A DNA stretch of 5,441 nt. Source: JAEUSE01 sp964648985. GTDB lineage: Bacteria; Patescibacteriota; Doudnabacteria; UBA920. Position numbers and translations under genes: made by a program. The first letter of the stretch is position 1. The number at the start of each line of letters is the position of its first letter. Where the stretch lies: positions 1 through 5,441 of the forward strand of contig CAZYMS010000035.1 in NCBI GenBank assembly GCA_964648985.1, given 5' to 3'. Positions 1-4,846 of the stretch are shown piece after piece. The notes beneath the pieces are model-generated. The model worked only from the letters and a program-made list of their open reading frames with translations. It had not been told where the DNA came from and ran no database searches.

Positions 1-135
1 GTTTCGACTGAGCGTCCTGATCTGGAAGCTCTGGCAAAACTTTTCAGAAAAATCGAAGACGGAAAGTTGTCCGTCGAAGATGAAATTGATGCGCTGTATC
101 CGGTGCCCGCACAAACTCAATCCGAAGGTAGCTAA
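1..135 (+). CDS. 3' end of an unrecognised acidic protein (partial)
   Basis: Frame 1 is open from the window edge to a TAA at 133-135, giving the last 44 residues of a protein whose start lies outside the window. The visible tail is charged and probably helical: a segment like ERPDLEALAKLFRKIEDGKL, then a glutamate/aspartate-rich stretch, then a loose Pro/Gln/Ser end (ALYPVPAQTQSEGS). There is no membrane segment or cysteine cluster. I do not recognise the family; the pattern would fit the C-terminal helix of a soluble protein. The assignment as coding rests on the frame running directly into a stop that is followed by a terminator, and on sensible amino-acid composition. The last codons also form the left arm of the hairpin at 122-147. 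Confidence 0.7.
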   Translation, partial: VSTERPDLEALAKLFRKIEDGKLSVEDEIDALYPVPAQTQSEGS

Positions 136-147
136 TCCGACCTTCGG
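122..147 (+). other. Hairpin overlapping a stop codon
   Basis: The 8-bp perfect inverted repeat CCGAAGGT (122-129) / ACCTTCGG (140-147) has a 10-nt loop that contains the TAA stop of the upstream gene. It is followed by CCTTATC rather than a T run, so it is not a standard terminator alone. It may protect the 3' end of the mRNA or assist the stronger hairpin 14 bases downstream. The pairing is certain in sequence; a role is inferred. Confidence 0.5.
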
Positions 148-160
148 CCTTATCAAACTC

Positions 161-202
161 AAGAGGCGACTACACCCAAAGTGTGGCCGCCTCTTGTTCT
201 TT
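161..202 (+). terminator. Intrinsic terminator after the partial gene
   Basis: AAGAGGCG (161-168) pairs perfectly with CGCCTCTT (188-195). Inside this stem a second short helix is possible (ACAC 172-175 with GTGT 181-184). The stem is followed by GTTCTTTTCATATTATTTTC, a T-rich though interrupted tail. This is a plausible rho-independent terminator separating the first gene from the membrane-protein gene at 285. The opposite strand has no T run after the stem, so termination is expected mainly on the + strand. Confidence 0.8.
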
Positions 203-218
203 TCATATTATTTTCTAT

Positions 219-247
219 TTGCAGCAGTGGACTCCGTAGGGTAAAAT
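219..247 (+). promoter_or_regulatory. Possible promoter of the YvlD-like gene
   Basis: TTGCAG (219-224), a 17-base spacer and TAAAAT (242-247) form a moderate sigma-70 type pair. It would start RNA near 254, leaving a leader of about 30 nt before the ATG at 285. A second -10-like hexamer, TATAGT (253-258), has only a weak partner, TGGACT at 228-233, 19 bases away. The position between a terminator and a start codon supports a promoter here, but the exact box is uncertain. Confidence 0.4.
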
Positions 248-284
248 TGTTCTATAGTCATATTTTATTCGTAACACTCTTTTT

Positions 285-623
285 ATGATTCAACTGTTGC
301 TTAATTGGTTTGTGGCAGCACTCGCGGTGCTAGTGACTGGGTATGTGCTGCCTGGTATACATATTCAAGGGTTTGGTGTTGCCTTAGTTTTGGTAATTAT
401 CCTCGGACTCATTAATGCCATACTAAAACCTATTTTAATTGTGCTTACTTTGCCGGTAAATATTCTTACCCTTGGCCTATTCACACTTGTTATAAATGGA
501 TTCCTCATATTACTTGCATCAAAAATAGTTCCTGGTTTTTCTGTAAAAGGTTTTTGGTGGGCAGTATTGTTTAGTATTGTTCTATCTCTGGTGAATGGTA
601 CTTTAAGTAGTCTCAAAAAATAA
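285..623 (+). CDS. Phage holin family protein (YvlD-like, four-TM membrane protein)
   Basis: This 112-residue, highly hydrophobic protein has about four membrane segments (roughly residues 4-22, 30-50, 54-80 and 88-107). It carries the hallmarks of the family known as 'Mycobacterial 4 TMS phage holin, superfamily IV' (PF04020; Bacillus YvlD): GLINAILKPIL at 41-51, LTLPVNILTLGLFTLVIN at 54-71, and a PGF...KGFWWA segment at 83-93. Length matches the family norm of about 110-120. Despite the name, members are ordinary chromosomal inner-membrane proteins of unknown function, and nothing nearby suggests a phage. The ATG follows a pyrimidine-rich stretch (CTCTTTTT) with no SD. The gene appears to stand alone, with a terminator before it and a long signal-rich gap after it. 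Family assignment is by recognised motif pattern and should be reliable. Confidence 0.93.
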   Translation: MIQLLLNWFVAALAVLVTGYVLPGIHIQGFGVALVLVIILGLINAILKPILIVLTLPVNILTLGLFTLVINGFLILLASKIVPGFSVKGFWWAVLFSIVLSLVNGTLSSLKK

Positions 624-625
624 AC

Positions 626-690
626 CATCTAAAATGCTCAACTATGTAAGATTCCTGTTTAGATGCTTACATGATTAGATGTTTACATGT
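626..690 (+). repeat. 8-bp tandem units TTA(G/C)ATGN with flanking inverted copies
   Basis: Four 8-bp units follow one another at 659-690: TTAGATGC, TTACATGA, TTAGATGT, TTACATGT. The central G and C alternate, so the array also reads as a 16-bp repeat, with TTAGATGCTTACATG (659-673) matching 675-689 at 14 of 15 positions. Upstream, CATCTAAA (626-633) is the exact complement of TTTAGATG (658-665), and ATGTAAG (644-650) of CTTACAT (666-672), giving two further units in inverted orientation. The cluster begins 3 bases after the stop of the YvlD-like gene and ends 17 bases before the promoter-like pair at 707. It could be a protein-binding array or a slippage-derived repeat; the sequence does not decide. 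Confidence 0.7.
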
Positions 691-706
691 CTGTCCACTT
701 ATCCAC

Positions 707-734
707 TTGCGTCTGCCGGTCTACCGTTTATACT
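707..734 (+). promoter_or_regulatory. Candidate promoter for a short transcript
   Basis: TTGCGT (707-712), a 16-base spacer and TATACT (729-734, 5 of 6 consensus) would start RNA near 741. A small dyad, CGGT-ct-ACCG (717-726), lies in the spacer. No start codon with a convincing gene follows before the terminator at 791-822, which is why a short noncoding transcript is considered. The -35 box matches consensus only in its TTG. Confidence 0.45.
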
Positions 735-740
735 AAAAGT

Positions 741-822
741 AATTCGGACTTACCGAACAGCGCCCCTGAAACGAAAACCGAATGCGATAGCAAACTCCGT
801 CCCAACGGCGGAGTTTGTTTTT
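741..822 (+). ncRNA. Candidate small RNA, about 80 nt
   Basis: The stretch is bounded by a promoter-like pair (707-734) and a textbook terminator (791-822). At the expected 5' end TTCGG (743-747) can pair with CCGAA (753-757) across a 5-nt loop. Alternatively ATTCGG (742-747) can pair with CCGAAT (778-783), so two mutually exclusive folds exist. The middle (GAAACGAAAA, 768-777) is purine-rich and probably unpaired. I do not recognise a known RNA family. A reading frame starting at ATG 687 runs through this region and into the gene at 936, but it would have to be translated through the terminator hairpin, so coding is unlikely. It could instead be a 5' attenuator for the downstream gene. Confidence 0.4.
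791..822 (+). terminator. Strong intrinsic terminator
   Basis: CAAACTCCG (791-799) pairs perfectly with CGGAGTTTG (809-817) around the 9-nt loop TCCCAACGG, followed directly by TTTTT (818-822). This is a classic + strand rho-independent terminator. It does not sit behind any recognisable gene: the nearest upstream stop is at 623. It therefore implies a transcript ending here that is either noncoding or a long 3' extension of the YvlD-like mRNA. Confidence 0.9.
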
Positions 823-879
823 ACGACTTACGTCCCGTATACTATAGGTATTATGCTAGTGCCCCCAGCAGGGCCAGTC

Positions 880-911
880 TTCCGGTGCCGGAACAATGCG
901 TATTCTATAAT
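880..911 (+). promoter_or_regulatory. TATAAT promoter with a perfect dyad in the -35 region
   Basis: TATAAT (906-911) is a perfect -10 box and would start RNA around 918, about 18 bases before the ATG at 936. No TTGACA-like box lies 16-18 bases upstream. Instead the dyad TTCCGG-TG-CCGGAA (880-893) is there, 12 bases from the -10 box. A promoter with a good -10, no -35 and a symmetric site in its place suggests control by a bound dimeric regulator, either an activator or a repressor. The boxes are seen; the regulation is inferred. Confidence 0.5.
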
Positions 912-935
912 TTTTTTATTTCCATCCTTATTACT

Positions 936-2201
936 ATGCCATATTCTGAACGTGGATATCTTCCCCAGGAAACAGGCGATTTCCAAAGAGCACGAGCTGA
1001 GCTTTGGGAACATAATGCCATACCTATGCGAGGTGAAATTTATGGTATGGACCTGTTGGGTGATATACACGCGTCGCTCGGAGGGCCGCAAGAAGGGGTG
1101 GCGGATTTAAATTATGTGGCAAGGTATGTACGAAAAAATCCTGATCTGTCTCAGCACCATGAACGAATTGAAGAGTCCCGAAGCCGCCTTACTACTAACT
1201 TTCGCAAGCCGCAGCTTTGGTACGCAACAAGCGCGTTTTTTGCAGAGATACTGCAAGATTCACGTTTTGAAAATAGATTTAGACAATATTTCCCGAAGGG
1301 TACTGAATATAATCAGCAGGAAATACCCGAGCGGACAGAACGGCTTTCAGATAGTGTATACCTGGAATTAATGCTGGCACATATTGAGGTCTTTTATGAA
1401 AAGTCTACAAAGTTTAGAACAGAGCAAGCCCCAAGGCTCAAGCAGGAATACTGGAGGCAACTGCGAAGTGCGGTTGCAGATGGCCTGCTCCCAGTAGACC
1501 TAGGCAATGTACGAGCTAAGTTCGATGCAGTACAAATGCATTTGCAAGATGTGCTGGCAAAGCCGCTGCCTGAGTTATATGGAGAATATGATGATCGTAA
1601 CGGTCGAGTATATGTAGCGGAACAGTCATCGGAAGCTCTTGCCCGAGATGTAAGTTCACACGAGCTAACTCATGTTATTGAGGGTAATACTCCATTTATG
1701 TACTCGGCAAAAAGTCACATAGTACCACTCGGAGTGCAGCCTTCTACAGAGCACCCATTGGGTGGTGTATTGGTAAATAAAGAGGGGGAAGTGGGTATAC
1801 GCCGATCTGGTCTTGCCCGCTATTCGCCTGAGCTTAAAAAGTGGCAGTATCAATGGCTCTCCGAAGCGGAGACCGAAACAGTGAGTAGAATTATTAGACG
1901 AAGTACAAAGCCCTCCCTTGGATACAGGTCCGAAATGGAACTGCGAAAAGACTTATTGGTAAAGGGTACCAGGGAAATACCGGAAGTGGCGTATCATCGT
2001 GCGTATTTTGAAAATTACCAGTCGCGGGATGAAGTTCCAGATAAGCACTTTCATGAGTTAATGGACCAATTTGATGGCGCCTATTACCCAGGTTTCTTAG
2101 CAGACGTAGACGCAGCGGTAGATTCGATCGGCACTCAAGAGGTGAGAAAGTTGATCACCGCAGACTGGCGCATGATAAAAAATGCTGCTCCTCGAAAGTA
2201 A
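936..2201 (+). CDS. Putative zinc metallopeptidase (HExxH, gluzincin-like), 421 aa
   Basis: I do not recognise the family, but residues 242-246 read HELTH, the HExxH zincin motif (two His zinc ligands and the catalytic Glu243), in the context SSHELTHVIEGN. A segment WLSEAETE follows at 307-314. In gluzincins the third zinc ligand is a Glu in a helix often read as W-L-x-E, so E310, or E312/E314, is a candidate. Residues 1-120 are polar and probably helical. There is no signal peptide or membrane segment, so the protein should act in the cytoplasm. The frame is open back to an ATG at 687, but that start would place the terminator (791-822) and the TATAAT box (906-911) inside the gene. ATG 936, 25 bases after the TATAAT box, is therefore preferred. 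It has no SD. A terminator at 2254-2280 closes the unit. Substrate is unknown. Confidence 0.75.
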   Translation: MPYSERGYLPQETGDFQRARAELWEHNAIPMRGEIYGMDLLGDIHASLGGPQEGVADLNYVARYVRKNPDLSQHHERIEESRSRLTTNFRKPQLWYATSAFFAEILQDSRFENRFRQYFPKGTEYNQQEIPERTERLSDSVYLELMLAHIEVFYEKSTKFRTEQAPRLKQEYWRQLRSAVADGLLPVDLGNVRAKFDAVQMHLQDVLAKPLPELYGEYDDRNGRVYVAEQSSEALARDVSSHELTHVIEGNTPFMYSAKSHIVPLGVQPSTEHPLGGVLVNKEGEVGIRRSGLARYSPELKKWQYQWLSEAETETVSRIIRRSTKPSLGYRSEMELRKDLLVKGTREIPEVAYHRAYFENYQSRDEVPDKHFHELMDQFDGAYYPGFLADVDAAVDSIGTQEVRKLITADWRMIKNAAPRK

Positions 2202-2219
2202 GTATCGGAGTCTCTTCTG

Positions 2220-2248
2220 TTGAATAAAACTATACTAACTGATATACT
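2220..2248 (+). promoter_or_regulatory. Extended -10 promoter upstream of the ABC-F gene
   Basis: TTGAAT (2220-2225), exactly 17 bases, then TATACT (2243-2248), preceded by TG at 2240-2241 in the extended -10 arrangement TGnTATACT. RNA would begin near 2255, at the foot of the terminator hairpin at 2254-2276. It is the best promoter between the metallopeptidase and the ABC-F gene and would give the latter a leader of roughly 135 nt. A second TATACT at 2231-2236 lacks a spaced -35 box. Confidence 0.55.
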
Positions 2249-2253
2249 GTGTG

Positions 2254-2280
2254 AGTTCCGCCATTCGGGCGGAACTTTTA
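2254..2280 (+). terminator. Intrinsic terminator of the metallopeptidase gene
   Basis: AGTTCCGCC (2254-2262) pairs perfectly with GGCGGAACT (2268-2276) around the 5-nt loop ATTCG, and TTTTA follows from within the last stem base. It lies 52 bases after the stop at 2201. The GC-rich 9-bp stem with a short loop is a strong termination signal. It would also be the first structure formed by RNA started at the promoter 2220-2248. Confidence 0.88.
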
Positions 2281-2295
2281 ATATCACTAAAACAG

Positions 2296-2382
2296 TAGTG
2301 AGTTATGAGCCGTAAGTAATGAGTCCAGATTAAAGCTTGGAACGTTTCTTCTTACTCACCCCTCACATCTCATTACTCACGT
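2296..2382 (+). repeat. Facing arrays of degenerate 7-bp units
   Basis: On the left, four consecutive 7-bp units share a -TGAG or -TAAG end: TAGTGAG, TTATGAG, CCGTAAG, TAATGAG (2296-2323). On the right, four units share a CTCA start: CTCACCC, CTCACAT, CTCATTA, CTCACGT (2355-2382), which is the same motif inverted. The arms are separated by 31 bases and match at 19 of 28 positions when paired end to end. GTGAGTTATGAG (2298-2309) pairs with CTCATTACTCAC (2369-2380) at 11 of 12, and the alternative left segment 2311-2323 pairs with 2369-2381 at 12 of 13. The array ends 9 bases before the ABC-F start codon, so it lies in the leader if the promoter at 2220 is real. Confidence 0.7.
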
Positions 2383-2391
2383 CTAATTTCT

Positions 2392-3855
2392 ATGGCCGGC
2401 GAAGTTATACTGCGTTTTTCTGACATCTATTTTGAATATGCCCACGAAAAGCCCTTACTCAACGAGGCGTCTTTTTCTGTTCGGCAAGGGAGCCGTATAG
2501 CACTTATGGGTCAGAATGGTGCTGGTAAATCTACGCTGTTTAAAATGATTACGGGAGAACTTAAGCCGGCAGAAGGTCAGGTTGTATTGACCCCTAAAGA
2601 CACTACTATTGGTATAGCGCGGCAGGTTATTCCACTAGACCAAATGGACCTTACCGTTCGAGATTATTTTGCTACTGCGTTCACGGAAAAGAAATACAAT
2701 CTGGACAAACTTATTGCCAATGTTTTTGACGCAGTCAACGTAGAACTGCCACTCGATAAAACTCTTCGTGAGCTTTCCGGCGGTCAGCAAGCACGGGTGC
2801 TCCTAGCGTATGCGCTCATTCAAGAACCAGATATTTTACTACTCGATGAACCTACCAACAATCTTGACCAGGCAGGCATAGAACACCTTACCGGGTTTCT
2901 TATGATGTACGAAAAGACCTGCTTGGTAATATCTCATGATGCAGACTTTTTGAACGCATTTACCGATGGTGTATTGTACTTAGACTCATTTACCAAAAAG
3001 GTAGAGCAGTACACCGGTAACTACTACGATGTAGTGGAAGAAATAAAAAAGCGTATAGAGCGAGAAAACATGCAAAATGCCCGTGCAGAAGGGGAGATAA
3101 AGCGACTGAAGGCACAGTCAGAGCAGTTTGCTCACAAAGGCGGTAAACTTCGTGCAGTTGCAAAGCGTATGCGCGAGTCAGCCGAAGAAGCAGAAGAAAG
3201 CATGGTAGACGTACGCAAAGAAGATAAGACCATACGCTCGTTCGAAATTCCTACGCAAGAGTTTCCTGCGTTCTTTAATGGTCAGGTTGCGAAAATCACT
3301 TCTATATCCAGTCTTAAGCATGGTAAGGTGGTAAAAAAAGACGTAGATATTACCGTGCGTAAAGGTACACATGTACTGGTAAGCGGTCCGAATGGAATAG
3401 GGAAGAGTACTTTTTTGGATGCCTTGGTCCGTAAAGAAGCAGAGGGTGTAACCATTGCAGATGATATTGTAGTTGGGTACTACAAGCAAGACTTTTCCAT
3501 GCTCGACTTTGAGCAAACTGGTTTTGACTCACTTATGGAAGTTATGCAGCTCAAAGATGAGCCTGCTATGCGCTCTGCTGCTGCTGGGTTTTTGCTCGAT
3601 GGTAAAGCACTCGGTACACAAATTGGCGCACTGTCCGAAGGGCAAAAAGGGTTACTTGCATTTTGCCGACTCATGCTTATGAAGCCAGGGCTGCTTGTTT
3701 TGGATGAGCCTACGAATCATATAAATTTTCGTCATTTGCCCATTATTGCAGAGGCGCTTGACCAGTACGAAGGAGCGCTAATTATGGTGTCGCACATCCC
3801 CGATTTTGTAGCCCAAATTCGTATAGACGAAAAGATTGACCTAGCAGCGATATAG
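2392..3855 (+). CDS. ABC-F family ATPase (two nucleotide-binding domains, no membrane part)
   Basis: This 487-residue soluble protein has two ABC ATPase domains joined by a charged helical linker, the layout of ABC-F proteins, which act on ribosomes rather than in transport. Domain 1: Walker A GQNGAGKST (40-48), signature LSGGQ (128-132), Walker B ILLLDEP with catalytic E153, and switch SHD with H182. The linker, about 205-285, is rich in Lys/Arg/Glu and corresponds to the tRNA-contacting P-site motif. Domain 2: Walker A GPNGIGKST (332-340), signature LSEGQ (414-418), Walker B LLVLDEP with E439, then NHIN where NHLD is usual, and H468 followed by Ile. The protein is short for the family (commonly about 520-640). 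ATG 2392 directly precedes the protein start and has no SD (upstream TAATTTCT). The subfamily, and whether it is a housekeeping or an antibiotic-protection factor, cannot be settled from motifs alone. Identification as ABC-F is secure. Confidence 0.93.
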   Translation: MAGEVILRFSDIYFEYAHEKPLLNEASFSVRQGSRIALMGQNGAGKSTLFKMITGELKPAEGQVVLTPKDTTIGIARQVIPLDQMDLTVRDYFATAFTEKKYNLDKLIANVFDAVNVELPLDKTLRELSGGQQARVLLAYALIQEPDILLLDEPTNNLDQAGIEHLTGFLMMYEKTCLVISHDADFLNAFTDGVLYLDSFTKKVEQYTGNYYDVVEEIKKRIERENMQNARAEGEIKRLKAQSEQFAHKGGKLRAVAKRMRESAEEAEESMVDVRKEDKTIRSFEIPTQEFPAFFNGQVAKITSISSLKHGKVVKKDVDITVRKGTHVLVSGPNGIGKSTFLDALVRKEAEGVTIADDIVVGYYKQDFSMLDFEQTGFDSLMEVMQLKDEPAMRSAAAGFLLDGKALGTQIGALSEGQKGLLAFCRLMLMKPGLLVLDEPTNHINFRHLPIIAEALDQYEGALIMVSHIPDFVAQIRIDEKIDLAAI

Positions 3856-3943
3856 CCTTATATTACAGACATTCTCAGGAGTGCATTTAGACATACCAAT
3901 AATGGTTTCAAGCGCTAAATGTAAGAATAACAAAGAGCATGCA

Positions 3944-3949
3944 AGGAGG
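3944..3949 (+). promoter_or_regulatory. SD that fixes the start of the 3960 gene
   Basis: AGGAGG (3944-3949) sits 10 bases before ATG 3960. An in-frame ATG at 3939 would begin the gene upstream of this SD and encode it as part of the protein, so ATG 3960 is the better start. The 104 bases between the ABC-F stop and this gene hold no clear terminator and no convincing promoter, so read-through from the ABC-F gene is possible. Confidence 0.8.
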
Positions 3950-3959
3950 AACTGGTACT

Positions 3960-4262
3960 ATGCCGTCAAGTATGTTACTGAAGGCTAATCCAAATTTACG
4001 TGAGTCAGATCGGGCTCAGGTGGCTCGGCGTCTCGCCCTTATCGTATCGGGCTTTGAGGATACGCATGAGACCCATCCCGGCCAAGGCTGGGAACTTGGG
4101 CGGTCAAATGACTGGTGGCTCACTTTTGACCCCGCGCAAAAGACGTTTAAGCTTACCTATCGGTATAGTCTCGACGTCTACGAAGGGCATATAAAACAAT
4201 CACTTATATTCTTGCTGGGTTGGCAAGAATGGAATCCATTACCTGAGGGCGATATTGTGTAG
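3960..4262 (+). CDS. Hypothetical protein, 100 aa, tryptophan-rich
   Basis: I do not recognise this protein. It is soluble, with no signal peptide or long hydrophobic helix. Residues 1-35 look helical and charged (ANPNLRESDRAQVARRLALI). The rest alternates aromatic and polar residues (GWELGRSNDWWLTFDP; KTFKLTYRYSLDVYEGH; GWQEWNPLPEGD), suggesting a small beta-rich fold. Five tryptophans in 100 residues is unusual. Coding status is supported by the SD at 3944-3949 and by the following gene, 42 bases downstream, having the same arrangement. It may share a transcript with the gene at 4305, since no terminator lies between them. The stop is TAG. Confidence 0.75.
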   Translation: MPSSMLLKANPNLRESDRAQVARRLALIVSGFEDTHETHPGQGWELGRSNDWWLTFDPAQKTFKLTYRYSLDVYEGHIKQSLIFLLGWQEWNPLPEGDIV

Positions 4263-4290
4263 TGATACTTTACCTATATCGAACTCACTA
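4250..4290 (+). other. Interleaved inverted repeats before the next SD
   Basis: CGATAT (4250-4255) is complementary to ATATCG (4276-4281), and TAGTGA (4260-4265) to TCACTA (4285-4290). The two pairs are interleaved, so in RNA they are alternative hairpins or, less likely, a pseudoknot. The element spans the stop codon of the 3960 gene (4260-4262) and ends 3 bases before the SD of the 4305 gene. Six-base pairs arise often by chance, so this is only a candidate for translational coupling. Confidence 0.3.
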
Positions 4291-4304
4291 TCCGGAGGGC
4301 TCGT

Positions 4305-4688
4305 ATGGTAAGTTTGGGAAAGATGTCTGCGAGCGAGGGTGATAGATTGACCCTCATGAACGTATATGGTGAATGGAAGTTGATTCCTGCAAATGAACTA
4401 AAACCCTTTCCGCCCTATGCCTACGGAAGGTTTGTTAATAACCTTCGGCAACTATTTGTAATTTTGCGCAACCTTCTTATCGGAGAGGCACTCTATGAGG
4501 TCGTGGTCCCCACTGGAACAAGACTAAAGATAGACGTGTCCAATCCAGAAGTTGCTCAAAGGTTACGTTGGAACAGCCACGTGGAAGTACTCTACGATCC
4601 TCGGGGATTTATATACGGGGACCAAATTGTGGAGTTCAAGGTCTGTGGAGACTTAACAGGCATTACCGTATCGGTCATTCCGGCCTAG
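4305..4688 (+). CDS. Hypothetical protein, 127 aa, paralogue of the 5335 gene
   Basis: The family is not recognised. The start ATG 4305 follows GGAGGG (4294-4299) by 5 bases; a second in-frame ATG at 4323 has no such site. The N-terminal segment (GK..A..G..LTL, residues 5-17, then W24) matches the start of the gene at 5335: 8 of 18 aligned positions are identical from G5 to G22. The middle has a hydrophobic stretch around 49-60 (QLFVILRNLLIG) that is too short and polar to be a clear membrane helix. The C-terminal half (YEVVVPTGTRLKIDVS; SHVEVLYDPRGFIYGDQIVEFKV) reads as alternating beta strands. It is probably a small soluble two-part protein. A strong terminator follows 18 bases after the stop. 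Confidence 0.78.
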   Translation: MVSLGKMSASEGDRLTLMNVYGEWKLIPANELKPFPPYAYGRFVNNLRQLFVILRNLLIGEALYEVVVPTGTRLKIDVSNPEVAQRLRWNSHVEVLYDPRGFIYGDQIVEFKVCGDLTGITVSVIPA

Positions 4689-4705
4689 CATGGCTGGTGC
4701 TTTTC

Positions 4706-4740
4706 AGCGGTGGAAACTTTTCCGCCGCTATTTATTTTTT
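4706..4740 (+). terminator. Strong intrinsic terminator
   Basis: AGCGGTGGAA (4706-4715) pairs with TTCCGCCGCT (4720-4729), ten pairs including one G-T wobble, around the 4-nt loop ACTT. ATTTATTTTTT follows (4730-4740). It ends the transcript of the 4305 gene (and probably of the 3960 gene) and isolates it from the promoter at 4756. Confidence 0.92.
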
Positions 4741-4755
4741 ATATAAATGAGTAAA

Positions 4756-4784
4756 TTGACGTCAGGCATTTTTAATGGTATAGT
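4756..4784 (+). promoter_or_regulatory. Near-consensus sigma-70 promoter with extended -10
   Basis: TTGACG (4756-4761), exactly 17 bases, then TATAGT (4779-4784), preceded by TG at 4776-4777 (TGnTATAGT). It matches consensus at 5 of 6 positions in both boxes and is the best promoter in the window. RNA would start near 4791, giving the membrane-protein gene at 4877 a leader of about 86 nt. It lies 15 bases past the preceding terminator. Confidence 0.85.
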
Positions 4785-4797
4785 GCGTCAAGCTTTA

Positions 4798-4846
4798 AGG
4801 AGGCGAAATAAGTCAAAAGAATTGGCTTACTATTGTCTCAATGTAG
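4798..4846 (+). promoter_or_regulatory. Orphan SD with a possible 12-codon leader peptide
   Basis: AGGAGG (4798-4803) lies just after the predicted RNA start but has no ATG, GTG or TTG at normal spacing; the nearest TTG (4822) is 18 bases away. Four bases after it an ATA (4808) opens a frame reading SQKNWLTIVSM and stops at TAG 4844-4846. One base change would make ATA an ATG. It may be a leader peptide with a non-standard start, a decayed small gene, or an unused purine-rich site. Confidence 0.3.

Noticed and set aside
285..623. Evidence of a prophage from the 'phage holin' family name
   Set aside because: This family is mostly chromosomal, and no lysin, tail, portal, integrase or attachment site is present.
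626..690. CRISPR array
   Set aside because: Units are 7-8 bp with no spacers of constant length and no cas genes.
699..707. DnaA-box-like TTATCCACT next to the 8-bp repeats, suggesting an origin
   Set aside because: It matches TTATCCACA at 8 of 9 positions, but it is a single box with no AT-rich unwinding region and no dnaA or dnaN nearby, so chance is the simpler explanation.
687..935. N-terminal extension of the metallopeptidase frame back to ATG 687 (504 aa in total)
   Set aside because: It would place a perfect intrinsic terminator (791-822) and a perfect TATAAT box (906-911) inside the coding region. The encoded segment is rich in Cys, Ser and Pro, unlike the rest of the protein.
679..1110. 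143-residue frame beginning at ATG 679
   Set aside because: It overlaps the metallopeptidase gene in another frame, crosses the same terminator, has no SD, and has an amino-acid pattern typical of chance translation.
3178..3516. 112-residue minus-strand frame inside the ABC-F gene
   Set aside because: It lies wholly within a secure ABC-F domain region, has no recognisable motif and no SD or promoter, so it is a shadow of the real gene.
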